From positions 36,261,555-36,325,554 of the forward strand of contig OY744613.1 of assembly GCA_963556255.1 (NCBI GenBank): 64,000 bases of DNA, given 5' to 3'. This document shows positions 34,150-46,065 of the stretch, one piece after another. A program made the position numbers and the translations under genes. The notes beneath the pieces are model-generated. The model saw nothing but the letters and a program-made list of their open reading frames with translations, had not been told where the DNA came from and did no database searches. This DNA is from Allolobophora icterica. Its lineage: Eukaryota; Annelida; Clitellata; Crassiclitellata; Lumbricidae. Each line of letters opens with the position of its first letter. Position 1 is the first letter of the stretch.

Positions 34150-34920
34150 AGTCTTCAAGCGTTTGCAGAAAAGAAATGGAGAGAGACGTTGGAGACTGGT
34201 TGGGGAAGCAAGGTTCCTGCGCACGTGACGGCCAAGATGGCCGCATGTTTTCTGTGCGTGTCAATTCTGACCATTTTAGTTGGTCAAACACGATCTTTGC
34301 TCGATTAATTTTGTCATTCGATTTCCTAAAATTGCCTAGTATGCGTCCGTGGAGATATTTCTCTGTTTTGCGCTCTTTCTGCTGTGTTTGGACGATTTTT
34401 GGACCCTTACCATCGAAGCCGTGCACGCGTCACAGACTGATAGAATGGTTTCGCCCGCTGAGGGGTTTCAGGTTGTTACCTGACCAACAAAGTCTTCAGT
34501 TCTGGCGTCCACTGTTCTACATCGGTGACACTATTAGACCATTTGCCGGCTACTACGAACGTCATCTTCTGCAGATCCAGTGTGGGAGGGATGCCTGCCC
34601 GGACGCAACGTCTTCTACCACCTGCGAGGAACTGTCATGGTGCCAAGGTGCGCGTGTCGCCTGTCGTCATTCCTCTACGCTTCGACGCTACCAAGACCAT
34701 GAACTTCGAACGACATGCCTACCATCAGTTCTGGATGAGAATCCGTTGACTTGGGTCTTCGTGCTTGCGGGACCTTGCCAGTGGTGACTCTTCTAGTAAT
34801 CTGTTTTTGAAGCTGTGTTAGTTTTTGACTGACTGACTGGTCATATTGACTCTAACATCATTGGCGCAGGGAGCTAAATTTTCTGGTTGCGTTATGACAA
34901 CCAGTTTACTCGATAAACGA
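34150..34920. other. GC-richer unassigned stretch
   Basis: An open plus frame of 203 codons (34176-34787) has no domain I know. The base composition differs from the AT-rich introns around it. It may be the 5' region of a LINE not otherwise present here. Confidence 0.35.
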
Positions 34921-34952
34921 ATATACATACATACATATACGAGGCAGGGCCT

Positions 34953-36924
34953 CACCTTGTCACCTTGTGCTGTCGATTCGTTGAATCCTAGCGACTGTCA
35001 TGGTCAACCTTCTCCATGTGCTCCGATTTCTTGTTGCCTCTCTCAGCTCCGAGATGTTCATCTTCAATGCCTCCTGTATCTCGTCCATCCATCTCCTCCT
35101 TGGTCGTCCTCTCCTCCTTCTGCCCTCCCCACACGCCAACATCATCTCCTTTTCCAGCCCATCTGCACGCATCACGTGTCCAAAGTATGACATCTTCTGC
35201 CTGGACGCTCTCTGCCCCAACGTCAAACTCCCTCTCCAGTGTCCTATTTCTTCCAGGATATCCTCGTTAGTTCTCTTCTCAGTCCAAGAAACCCTCAACA
35301 TTTTCCTCCAGATCCACATTTCACATGCCTCAATTTTCTTCTCCAATGCCTTGGTTTTTGTCCATGTTTCGCATCCGTAAAGCACCACTGGTAAGATCAT
35401 TGCTTTAACAATTCTTGTCTTCGTTCCCAAACTCACTGATTTGTCCTTCCATATTTTTTCCAGTCCCTGCGTTGCCGTCTTCCCCAATGTAATTCTCCGT
35501 CGTATTTCTCGTTCGCATCCACCTTCACTCTCCATCATGGCCCCCAAGAAACAGAAGCTTGATACCACCTCTATCTCCTCTCCATCTACCTCAAAATAAC
35601 TCCATTTCTCAGTGGTCATTATCTTCGTCTTTTTTATATTAAAGTACATTCCTGCTTTCTCGCTAGCACATTTTAGCCTTCTGATGTTATCCTTCAGTTT
35701 CTCCTTTTTTTCCGCCAGCAGTGTTGTGTCGTCCGCATACCTTAAATTGTTCACTATCCTTCCAGCTATCCTCACACCCTCCGCCTCATCATCAAAACCT
35801 GCCTCCCTCATTATCCTTTCTGCATATAGAATGAATAGGTATGGTGATAGTATACATCCCTGTCTGACCCCTTTCTTTATTCGAAAACTTGAAGTGTCGC
35901 CATGTTCTGTCCTGACCACCGCCACCTGATTGCCATACAGGTTCTTGAGGAGAGTTATCAGATGCATGGGTATGCCCATTTCACTCAGTGTTTTCCACAG
36001 CAGAGCATGATCAACGCAGTCGAATGCCTTGCTGTAATCTATAAAACAAAGATGTACCTCTTGTCCATATTCCCTCTGCCTTTCCATTATCCATCTTAGG
36101 TTTGCAATATGGTCTCTTGTGCCTCTCCCTTTTCTAAATCCTGCTTGATTTGCCGGCAGCTCTCTCTCTATCGTGTCTTCCATCCTTTTGTGGATAATCT
36201 TTAGGAGTATCTTGCTCGTATGAGATATTAGCGCAATGGTTCTGTAGTTCTCGCATTCCTTAGCATCTCCTTTTTTAAAGATGGGTATAAAGATCGATGT
36301 TTGCCAGTCCTTCGGCCACTCCTCAGTCTCCCAAATCAGATTACACAGAATTGTTATCTCTCTTATCACTCCATCTCCAGCTGCTTTGATCAGCTCAATA
36401 GGGATTTCGTCTGCTCCTGGGGTCTTGTTATCTCTGATTTGTGTAATTGCCCATTCCACCTCTGCTTCCATGATCTTTGGTTCCTTGACGTAATCAGTTG
36501 TGATCGCTTCTTCGTTTTCCTCCACTCTGTCATCGATCTTGTAGAGATTTTCCGTATATTCTCTCCACCTGTTCTTTGCTTCCTCTTTATCGCATATTAT
36601 TCCGCCATTCCCGTTTCTTAATGAGCCGTTCCGTGGTGTGAACTTGCCAGTGATTTTCCTCATTTCCGCAAACATCTCTCTAGTTCTTCCCTTTTTTCCC
36701 TGTTCTTCCATTTCTTTGCATCGATCGTTCAAGTATCTTTCTTTATCCTTCCTTGCCTGCTTCTGAAATCTCCCGTTCAGCACCTTGACTAGGTCTTTGT
36801 TTCCTGCTGTTCTCACACTTCTCCTTTCTTCTGCTATCTTGATTGCATCCGACGATAACCACGGTGATATCTTCTTCTTTTGTCTTTTTGGTACGTGAAT
36901 GTTCGCTTCCTCCTGTATCACCTT
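34953..36924 (-). mobile_element. BovB-like RTE LINE, 5'-truncated, ORF open, 32-bp target duplication
   Basis: One open frame of about 650 codons on the minus strand holds a complete reverse transcriptase: KGDAKECENYRTIALISHTS, LPANQAGFRKGRGTRDHIAN, CFIDYSKAFDCVDHALLWK, GVRQGCILSPYLFILYAE, NNLRYADDTTLLAE, then LPVVLYGCETWT and a GRRRRGRPRRRWMDEI end. These match the BovB branch of the RTE clade closely. The endonuclease is missing. A 32-bp direct repeat ending GAGGCAGGGCCT flanks the copy (34921-34952, 36925-36956). The 3' tail is ACAAGGTGACAAGGTG. No stop or frameshift interrupts the RT, so the insertion looks young. Confidence 0.92.
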
Positions 36925-37139
36925 ATATACATACATACATATACGAGGCAGGGCCTACAACCAAGAAAATGTAGCAATGTGTGGCAGATGTCTGGGTCTT
37001 GGGAATGACCAGGTCTTCATGTGCTGCCGATTGCAGAGGATGGCGGACATGGACAGTGGAAATTAGGACAGAGTTCCTTTAAGTAGGTTGGTAAGACAGA
37101 ACCAAGGTCTTGAATAGGATGTGCTCTCGAATTTAAAAA

Positions 37140-37790
37140 CCCGTAGAGCTGCTCCAGCATGAATGTGGAGATATGGCCAAATCTGGGAATACAGCAAAAT
37201 CACACGAGCAGTGGCATTTAAAACTGACTGTAACTGGGAGGGAGGATCTAAGACCCACAGAAGTCATGTTGCCAAAGTCGACCATGGAACCGATCAGAGC
37301 ATGGACCACACTAATGGAGGCCTGTCACAAAAGGGGACAGTGGTTGGTGCGGTTTTAGCACAAGTTATAAAAGCAGGTGCAACAGACATTTTTAATATGA
37401 TTCCGGAGGGTGAGTTCCTGGTCCAGAGTCACTCCTAGATTACGTACTGAGGTCGAGACATGAATGTGGGGAAGAGCTGAGATAGGTCTATCATTGACAG
37501 TTGAATGGGGCTGCCAAGACAAGTGAACTGGGTTTTGTCTGGGGTTCAGGCAAAGACAATTTGAATTCAGCCAGACCTAAGACTGACGATGTTCTGAGTA
37601 ATCTCTGAACCATAGAAGCAGCCTCTGCAGCCTGGTCGTGGGTCATCAGCATATTGATGTAAGAATACCTATGAAGAGGATAGGAGAAGGCCCAGGTCAG
37701 CAGTAAAAAGGATGAGCAGAGGGGCCAAGACTGAGCCCCGTGGGAGACCTATGGTTACTGGGGACTACGGGGTGCGAGTTGAAACAAAGA
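37140..37790 (-). pseudogene. Decayed LINE RT fragment
   Basis: Reverse-strand remnants resemble the palm-to-thumb part of the CR1/L2 ORFs (the CATCAGCATATTGATGTAAG area corresponds to YADD-encoding sequence). Heavily degraded. Confidence 0.45.
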
Positions 37791-37844
37791 TAATGAATTG
37801 GGAATGGTCAGAAAGAAACATGGAGATCTATCGTACAATGATAA

Positions 37845-38249
37845 ATTTATAATTGTAATTGTAACTGAACACTTATATAACACCACTCAGATCAGCGGTG
37901 CTCTCAACCCACATCAATGCCAGCACCGGCAAAAAGGAAGGTTTTCAGGCATCTACGGAACTGGAGAGGAGAGAAGGCAACAAGCAAGGATTGTGCCATG
38001 GAAGAGCACATATAAGGGACAGCCACAAGGCCGTGGGCCAAGGATCACAAGGAAGGCAAGGACGAAACCGGAGTTCCAAAATTCATTAGGTGATACGGAG
38101 CAGACCCAGTGAGGCAGTTGCGCATGAGGGTGAGGGTTTAAACTGAATTTGTTGTTGGAGAGGGAGCCAGCAAAGGGAATCACGAATAAAGGCAGAAATG
38201 TGGGCAAACTTATGAATATCACCTATAAGCTGAGCACCAGCATTAAATG
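37845..38249 (-). mobile_element. CR1/L2-group LINE, 3' end, interrupted by a hAT MITE
   Basis: The 3' end has the family stem-loop in altered form (AGAGCACCGCTGATCTGAG, TGGTGTTATATAAG), upstream of which the antisense of the C-terminal codons is recognisable. The hAT MITE at 38258 cuts it. Confidence 0.65.
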
Positions 38250-38257
38250 ATGTGATG

Positions 38258-38722
38258 CAGTGGTCTTCAACCTTACAAAAAACTCATTTGCTCACAGAAC
38301 CCAGCATGTTACACCCGTCCAGTTGTTCAAGAAATAAGTGTAACCTTACAAAAAACTCATTTGCTCACAGAACCCAGCATGTTACACCCGTCCAGTTGTT
38401 CAAGAAATAAGTGTAACCTTACAAAAAACTCATTTGCTCACAGAACCCAGCATGTTTCACCTGTCCAGTTGTTCAAGAAATAAGTGTAATTGCAGCCACA
38501 GATATAGTATAATGAAATATAAAATGCAATGATACATTCATGTAATAATGTTAATTATTTTAACACAGAATAGTATCTATAGCAAGATTAATTGAAAGCT
38601 GTGAAGAATTCTGCTCACTGCTCAAGTGAATTTAGTTGGCGTTTTTTTAATTTTAGATTGAACTGTGGCGGTATCCCTGACGGATGCCTGTGGAACTGGG
38701 GCACCGCAGTTGAAAACCACTG
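38258..38722. mobile_element. hAT-type MITE with internal 3 x 73-bp tandem repeat
   Basis: Ends CAGTGGTCTTCAACC and, inverted, CAGTGGTTTTCAACTG are flanked by the 8-bp duplication ATGTGATG (38250-38257, 38723-38730). Three nearly identical 73-bp units (starting 38269, 38342, 38415) fill the left half. Confidence 0.95.
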
Positions 38723-39873
38723 ATGTGATGGTTGGAACCAGAACATCAAAGAATTCCTTTAGAAGAAACGTAAGAATGATGTCAAGAAGGCGAGGATAAG
38801 ATAATTTTTCAAACCTCTGCAAAAGTTGTTGTTTACAAGTCGTCCATGAATTTTAACCAATGTGGAACTCGGATGGCCATGCCTCTGTGCATGTCACCAA
38901 ATACATCGATCGTTATTCACCTTCTGCTCAGAGTGCAGAATTTGCTCAGTAATTTCTAGCATGTTGGAGTTTACTGGCACTAAGTTTGCATATTGGACTT
39001 TTAACTGTCTTTCATGCTGTGGAATTTATATATTTGAAAGCGTTTTATTCGCATGTTGTCCTGGCATGTCCTATGTGACTCCGTGGGAGGGATGCTCTAT
39101 GGTCGAGTGTGGAATCTAAAGACAGCACACACATCTGCAGCCAGGTATTTTTGTCTCAGTAGAGGAGAAGCAAGGATGGTCTTCGGAGTGACCTCGACCT
39201 TTAGTCACTGGTGGTGCTTAAAGCTGCCAACCATCGTTGTTCCACACTATCAAAACAGTTTGGTCCAGAGACTCGGAACATGATGCCTTTTGGTTAACCC
39301 TATGTGTGTGCGAACGCACACAGTACTTCTGACTCCACAATTTTAATCTTGCATTGAACAAGATGGTTTCCCATCTTTAGTGGAATTCATTCATTCATTT
39401 AGCAAATTTATATGACTCAGAAAGTATTTACTGACCATATACAAAAGATGTAATGGCTTCACAGTCATTTTAATTAACTTAAGGATTCTCTCACTGTTTA
39501 ATCTGACAATCACAGAAAGCACTAACAGAAGTTATGTATCACATTTGCAGCCATATGCATCTATGCATATGGCTTGGTATCAACGAATTCCTGTGATGCT
39601 AGGTGCATGTTAGTATGCTGACTTTAAAATACAAATATTAAAATTTCTCCACAACACTAACAGCTGCAAGACCAGCTTATTTACTGGCATTTAGTAAAAT
39701 CAAATCTTCAAGAGTCAGGTGTTCTTTGGATCTGCATCAGCGCCAGGTCGAAATCTGTAGAGGTGAAGCAGAGATAAGACTAGTATTATTTTAAACATTT
39801 TAATATAAACTTTCCTACACTATACTTAACTAAGACAGGAGAAACAAGTATTCAGATATAGACTGTCATTTAC

Positions 39874-39952
39874 CAAAGTTGTATTCTTCCATTTCAAATA
39901 AGGCAAAATATTTGCTGATCTCTGGACTCAAGCCCAGTTTCTGTATAACAGC
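39874..39952 (-). CDS. SNX27: SNX27 orthologue, FERM-like F1 exon (part 2)
   Basis: A 79-bp exon reading AVIQKLGLSPEIS then KYFALFEMEEYNF. It matches the F1 segment that in vertebrates reads QAIAAKVGM ... NYFALFEV. Acceptor CTTTAG and donor GTAAAT. It enters in phase 0 and leaves after the first base of a codon, and the G it supplies is completed to Ala by the exon at 32686. A nearby open stretch at 39685-39754 looked like the next exon at first but does not fit (see rejected items). Confidence 0.9.
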
Positions 39953-40924
39953 CTAAAGAAAAGATAAAACAAAAGCAGGGTAAAATTAATCAAATATCAC
40001 CTATAGGACAATCTGAAAGACAGAACTGCATAAGGCTGAGGCTGTACTAAAGATCAAGGCCTTTGGATAGGCATCAATTGTGAAATATCCTCAACAGCAT
40101 TGGGCTTGAATTCATGGTTAACTGGCCAAATTGGCATGTGTCTCAATTTCTTGGCTGTGAATTTTGTATAATTTATAGTTAAATACTTGCCTAAAAGTCG
40201 ACGTCGTGTATAAGTTGACCCCTAAAAAATTTGATCTTAGATAGGGAAAAGTCTGTGACTCGTGTATAAGTGAAAACGGTTTGTTGGTGAACTTCATATG
40301 GCTGCTAATGTTGATCACTCTCTTAGCTGATGTGACCCATCAATTCTTCAAACTATGTTGGGTGGCTGATTTTCAGGACAGAGTCTGAAAGATCCTCCAT
40401 GACACTTCTGAGGTATTCTAAACCATGCATAATATTTTGTGTCCTTGTACAATGCAGATAATGACAACTTTTACAACTACGATAATCATCCAGTTGATTC
40501 ATCGGGTATCGAGGCAAATCTGCAAGTCATGCAGTATTTGGAAGACCCATTTAGAAATCTCAGATCTTTGGCATCCTTTCCAGGGTTCATGGGGTACAAC
40601 ACAGTCAATACATCATCTGCAAGTGTTGAACGTTACACAGTTCTGGTGAACAGATAAACAGATGAACACATGGCGCAATGGACTGACTGAATGGACTGAA
40701 AAATCTGATAGTAATTTTGAGAACCTGTTGCCGTTAAAGCTGAAAAAAGACTAAAGAAATTTGAATACCTAGACTACTTGACACAATCATTTTGTAGTTT
40801 ATATTCGCATTTCATACACTTTTGTATTTGTATTTTGTATTTTACCCAGCACTGATGACAACTACCAGGGCACAATACTTCGCTGCTGAATATCAAAGGT
40901 AGAGGCTGATTTCATTAATCTGTA

Positions 40925-41230
40925 ATTTTTGTAATCGAGAATTTATATAGTGCCACTCAAAAATCAGAGGCACTCCCGACCCGGGTCAGTGTCTTCACTG
41001 ACAAAGAGAAATGTTTTCAGGCGTTTGTGAAGCTGGACAGGAGAGAGAGAGGACAATTAATGCCTTGGTACTGTCATCCCAAGTTGAGTCAGCAAGTTTA
41101 CTCATCAGGTTGTTTCAACTGCTGATCTTGGCTGCAGTATTCCGAGCGTGGTGATGGTATGTAAGAGTTAAGAGTAACACCCAGGTATGTAGGGGTCTTC
41201 TTATGGTTGATACATTGGCCAATGAATTTG
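40925..41230 (-). mobile_element. CR1/L2-group LINE, 3' end
   Basis: GGGAGTGCCTCTGATTTTTG and GTGGCACTATATAAATT form the family 3' stem with matching changes on both sides. Upstream antisense ORF sequence is short and decayed. Confidence 0.75.
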
Positions 41231-41307
41231 ATGAATTTAGTTTGTGCTCAATCACTTTCCTAGCAGAGTTCAGAGGTGAAGGGATCAGCTTCTTGACTAG
41301 CTGATGC

Positions 41308-41373
41308 ATTCTTTGTCCTTGCTGTTGCATTCTTTGTCCTTGCTGTTGCATTCTTTGTCCTTGCTGTTGCATC
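41308..41373. repeat. 21-bp tandem repeat, three units
   Basis: GCATTCTTTGTCCTTGCTGTT is repeated three times; a partial fourth begins GCATCCGTG. In the minus frame it gives a QQQGQRM heptad repeat, which I do not take as coding. Confidence 0.9.
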
Positions 41374-41639
41374 CGTGAATGCAACACTGACGACACAGGT
41401 CGTAAATCGGTTCTCTCTTCTGGGGATGGACCTACGTTGTTGTTCTCTGACCATTCCTCGACCATTCAATCAATGTCCAGCGAAACCTAGTGACTCTTTA
41501 TCAGTCAGTTGCTCCACAGCCGACTGAACAATTTCATCTTTCCTTGAGCTCAGACTGTGTCAAGAGTTTTGGAAGAATTTTGGTAACGCTAGTGCATACA
41601 TTCACTTAGCACACAGTATGAACATACATCCCAACTTAA

Positions 41640-42095
41640 CATGTGGAAATCACCAATTTGCAGTACATGACTTCATGACTTCATTGGCTTCCCCTTACTG
41701 CTCGGATTCAGCTTAAGGTTCTCACTTTAGTCCTTCGGTCCTGTACAGGCTTAGCACCCAAGTACCTCTGTGACATTGTTCGTCTCCCAGTTTCAGCTAC
41801 TTCCCTCCATCCATTGCGATCGCTTAATCGCCATAATCTTCTTGTACCAACAGCCAAGACCACTATGGCCAAAACTCGAGCCTTTTCTTGCATTGGTCCT
41901 GCTCTATGAAATCAACTCCCTCCAGTGACACGTGCCTCTTTATTAGCTGGTGGCCCAAGTGCCTCGTTCCACTGTCTTAAAACCACTTTCTATTCACTGG
42001 GTCTTTCGCACTGGGAGCGCCTCTGATTAGCGAATACTGTGAGAGGCGCTTTATAAATGTTTATATACAATACAATACAATACAGTAGTAATCTT
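41640..42095 (+). mobile_element. CR1/L2-group LINE, 3' end, (ACAAT)n tail
   Basis: The plus strand reads LHWLPLTARIQLKVLTLV-like codons, KYLCDIVRLPVSATSLHPLR, AKTRAFSCIGPAL, then GGGAGCGCCTCTGATTAG, AGAGGCGCTTTATAAATG and (ATACA)n to about 42085. A few frame breaks. Confidence 0.88.
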
Positions 42096-42261
42096 TATTA
42101 ATAACCTGACATCTTACATGGTAATATAGCTCTTTTTCTGTCTCATTTACAATTTTACATATTAATGTGCGCTACACGTGACAACTCCTGTACAGCAATT
42201 CCTTCTCTGTTTTCCTTTCCGCTTTCTTTTAATTGCCACAGTTAGTGACACATATCTCAAA

Positions 42262-42710
42262 TAGGGGTCAGCTGGGTAGACATTCTCCACCGAGTACCGA
42301 ATCCGAGTATTTGAATGTACTATTTGCCGATCCGGGTACGAACCGAGTACCATTTGTTCCATATGCGAAGCTTCACATTTTTATGTAATGAAAAATTATC
42401 GAAATAAATTTCTGTGCTCGCAATACCTGACTAATACATTTTGAATTTTAGAAATAAATAATCAATGAAATGGACTTTACTTCCTTTGTGGACTTCCGGT
42501 GTTGGTGTTTCTTGTACTTTTCTTCTTCAAAATTAATATGCTAGATGAAGCTCAAAGCTGATAATATGAGCCTACAAATTCCGGCAGGTGAGGCAGACAA
42601 GTAACTATTTGCATGTACAGTATTTGCCGAGGCGAATACTTCCGAATAGTGCCGAAAAACTGGATATTCGGCCGAGGCAAATATCTGAGGCGATTTCCGG
42701 CTGACCCCTA
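42262..42710. mobile_element. hAT-type MITE with CCGAGTA/GCCGAGGC subterminal repeats
   Basis: Ends TAGGGGTCAGCTGG and, inverted, TAGGGGTCAGCCGG are flanked by the exact 8-bp duplication ATCTCAAA (42254-42261, 42711-42718). Left: repeated ACCGAGTACC and CCGAGTATTTG words. Right: GCCGAGGCGAATA and GGCCGAGGCAAAT. No ORF. Confidence 0.94.
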
Positions 42711-43703
42711 ATCTCAAATATTCACACTTTTCTGCTATCATAGTTTCTATATTTATTTAATATTTAGCACAGGCTGGGTAGCTGAGGAAGCCTACCATTA
42801 GCTGGCTCGTTGGTTGCAGATTGGAAAAAGAGGAAGGTGACTGGCCACAGGGCACAGCTAACGGTTAGGACCATGTGACCATGTAGAGGTAGGCCCAGGA
42901 CATAAGAAATTCAGTCATTCTGATGCCAGTGTTGAGAGTAGTGAGGTCGATTCTGCTGGAGTGATTATGTTGGCAGTGTGTTGGGTGGGGTGATAAAGAG
43001 AAGATCCTGGCAGCCATGTAAACAAGCGTTAGCTGAATTGGTTAGAATACTCTGGGTAGTCGAGTAATTGGGGTTTTTAAGGGCAAAGGAACCAAGATGC
43101 AAAAAGACTTGGTCCTTTTTGTTTGACCTGAAGGTAGTAATACCCTTCAGAGTCATTAAAAATGGCTGGAGATTTGCATGATCACCAATGGCCTAGACTC
43201 ACTGGCCACTCACTCTCTGCATAACCCTGGGATGCGGCAGCCGTTGGCCTCTTGGCAAAGCAGTCCCACCCTGCATCCCACCCACAGTGGTTGGAACTTG
43301 GCCATCCAGATCAGAGTGAAAGAGGACATCATTACAGCATCCATGGATCCAGTGCAGTATTTGCTTGTGTGACACTGTATTATAGCTGACCTATCTCTTG
43401 CAGGGCAAGTGAGATAGGTCTGCAATGAATATAAGTGCGATATGCTGACAGTTAATAGTCTTTGTTATGAATTTTGCCCAAGAGTTTTGAACTACTTGTA
43501 CTTTGTGTACATCACTCTGAATGATGCCAATTAGAAGTTAAATAATCCAATCAGCTGGAAATCAGGGCAGTTGCTAGTGATATGTTTTATAATACAAAAT
43601 CAATGCTAAGGATGATAAATACTTAACAAACATAACTAAATTAACAGGTCCTTAAACTGTGATATACAAAAGCTTAGAAACACAAACACACACACATACA
43701 TAC

Positions 43704-43808
43704 CTGGTAGACATCTTCTGTAGTATTACTTCGTCGTATTGTTACAGTCATTATGTTTCTATCAGGCATTAAAATTTTTAGTTCAACTTCACTTTGACTT
43801 TGATTTGC
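43704..43808 (-). CDS. SNX27: SNX27 orthologue, FERM-like F1 exon (part 1)
   Basis: A 105-bp exon of exactly 35 codons, phase 0 on both sides. It begins ANQSQSEVELKILMPD, continues with IMTVTIRRSNTTEDVYQ, and matches the start of the ubiquitin-like F1 lobe of SNX27 (SDVELRVALPD ... STTDQVYQ in vertebrates). The acceptor is TTACAG and the donor GTATGT, which runs straight into a (TG)n-like intron stretch. The FERM-like module of SNX27 is known to bind NPxY-type cargo tails and phosphoinositides. Confidence 0.9.
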
Positions 43809-44229
43809 CTGTAATAAAATTTCAATAACAAAAGAAACCTTAATCCCTCTTGAGTCTGAATTAACTTTTGAACCTTACCTATAAAGTGTACTTAATTTTG
43901 CATCATGACAACAAAAGTATTAATTATTCTTAGTTTTAGGGAAAAACATTATAATGTACGTTCATATCTCTAATTAAAGTTGGAAAACACTTCGTGCATC
44001 ATTATATTCCAAATCGCGTAATTTTTTATACAGGAAATCACTTTGTGAACAAGTATTGGAAACTCCTGCCAACACCCTCAAACATCTCAAACTCACTATT
44101 TACCACTGGCTTTTAAATATTTGGCTGTCTTTCTGTTCTCCACCTGGTGTCTTGCTAACTGCGCCTCAGATTCGCATTCTGTATGACTGCGCATGATAAC
44201 AATTTCTTCAAATAATATTCATTGCCGGT

Positions 44230-44685
44230 CTCCCTCGATTCTCTCATATCTCCACCTTCATGGTTGAACAACTCCATTGGCTCCCTCTCTATGCCCGTAT
44301 ACAATTCAAAGTGCTTATTCATGTGCTCAAGTCTCAACTGGGCCTTGCTCCAAAGTACTTGCGTGATCTAATTCTGCGGCCTCATTCTGCTGCTTCGCTG
44401 TGTCCTCTCCGATCTTCTGATCATCTTGACCTCTTAGTTCCTCGTGTCAGGATTACTATGGCTCAATCCAGGTCCTTTGCCTGCATAGGTTCCTCATTTT
44501 GGAACCGACTTCCTCCTTCTGTCCGGACCACCATTATCTCTGGTAGCGTTGCTTCTTCCTTTTCTCACCTTAAATCCTGCTTTTTCTCTTGGGGTCTCGC
44601 GCACTGGGAGGGCCTCTGAATGGTCTATACCGCGAGAGGCACTGTATAAATGCCCATATACAATACAATACAATACAATACAATG
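44230..44685 (+). mobile_element. CR1/L2-group LINE, 3' end, ORF still open
   Basis: An open frame of 120 codons: LHWLPLYARIQFKVLIHVLK, KYLRDLILRPHSAASLCPLR, FACIGSSFWNRLPPSV, ending SWGLAHWEGL. Then the family 3' end and an (ACAAT)n tail to 44683. 5'-truncated but little decayed. Confidence 0.92.
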
Positions 44686-45037
44686 CAGTTCATATCCAAC
44701 CAGTTGCAAGCATTATTATAAGTGAGATGAAAACACTGTCACTGAAATGGCAACTCCAATTTTCATGATATTGTATGAACAATCTTGTCTCGTCCAAAAA
44801 CGGTTTAGTGCAGACAAGAGTCACAGGTGCAAGTTGAAGCCTGGAAAATAGACTGATGGCTCAACGACTAGGAAGTGGTTATTTCACATTCACTGTTACC
44901 CACTCATCCCTCTATGCTAAAAATAGTTGTTATGCCCACCCACATTCGGCGACTTCAGGAAAGGCAGATGATACTGTTAAACCTCTGTCCACAAAGACCT
45001 TTCTTTTCAGCAGCCTTGCAGAGCTCTCCTTTCTATT

Positions 45038-45044
45038 ATTATTA

Positions 45045-45092
<48 letters not shown>

Positions 45093-45270
45093 AACAAATT
45101 TTATTATTTAAAATGAACCATCAGACACTTTGAAACTGTCTTAGAAGCGTTAAGATCTAGAGTTTAGCGGTCCTCGTCCACGATTAACTGTGCAAATGTG
45201 CCTCGAAAAGCGACGGCGTTAAATCGCTGAGTGCATATAGAGAGGCGCTGGAACAAGTGAATTGTCTCGA

Positions 45271-45324
<54 letters not shown>

Positions 45325-45383
45325 CATACGATCCCTTGGAGACTCGGATACTAATTAAAAGAGAGAAACATCTTAAATGCCAC

Positions 45384-45441
<58 letters not shown>

Positions 45442-45579
45442 ATTATTATAACGTATCTTTATTAATTCAAATCGACAAGCACACAGCAAGATCACATCAG
45501 AGGATGACAGTACAATCAAGATCATAATAATAATATGATCCCTCAGGTGGTCAGAACTATTCCGGAGATATTATGGTGA

Positions 45580-45633
<54 letters not shown>

Positions 45634-45635
45634 AG
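45038..45635. repeat. Four (ATT)n arrays at roughly 100-240-bp spacing
   Basis: ATT runs at 45038-45091, 45272-45322, 45384-45440 and 45580-45632 are separated by unrelated-looking 60-190-bp pieces. They may be tails of several short retroposons inserted into each other. Confidence 0.85.
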
Positions 45636-45639
45636 TAGA

Positions 45640-46063
45640 TCTGTAACACACAAGATAATGTAATTAAATACACTGCAAATGTGCTTAAGCAGCTGCTACA
45701 TAAACAAAGGAGTCTTCAACATCCTTCTAAATCCCTTCAGCAATATCTCAGGATCCTAAAGTGCAGCAAGGACTGTCGGGCCAAATATGGCAAATGTCCT
45801 TGCTCTAAACCCACTGGCTTGGGGCCCCCTCCATACTAGCTCATAACTAAAGGCCGAATGCAGTTGAGACTAACCCGGCACTGACGCTGGCAGCACACAA
45901 TCATCCAGCAGGCATGGAGGTGCAAGTCTGTGCAGACAATTGTAAACCAGCGTAGCCAACTTAAAGACGATCCTTAACGTATTGGCAGCCAGTGCAAACT
46001 TTTAGGCACCTGTGGTAAAATTTCCATGTGCCAGATATGAATTTTGCTGCTGCAGTCTGCACA
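45640..46063 (-). mobile_element. CR1/Jockey-type LINE, C-terminal fragment
   Basis: The minus strand reads SLHWLPI near 45975, then (frames shifting) PPYLLDD- and AFSYEL-like pieces down to about 45740. Sequence antisense to RT continues beyond the MITE at 46690-47030. Confidence 0.65.
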
Positions 46064-46065
46064 TA

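Noticed and set aside
38269..38487. CRISPR-like array of three 73-bp repeats
   Set aside because: Units are contiguous without spacers and lie inside a hAT MITE in a eukaryotic genome.
39685..39754. Possible SNX27 exon reading LTLEDLILLNAS on the minus strand
   Set aside because: It resembled the F2 start, but its phase does not fit the exon at 39874, it has a stop in the required frame, and the true exon with RKLQKTEFPHNLYIQNY was found at 32526-32686.
41115..41469. QQQGQRM repeat protein on the minus strand
   Set aside because: Produced by a 21-bp tandem repeat next to LINE sequence; no start context, no conservation.
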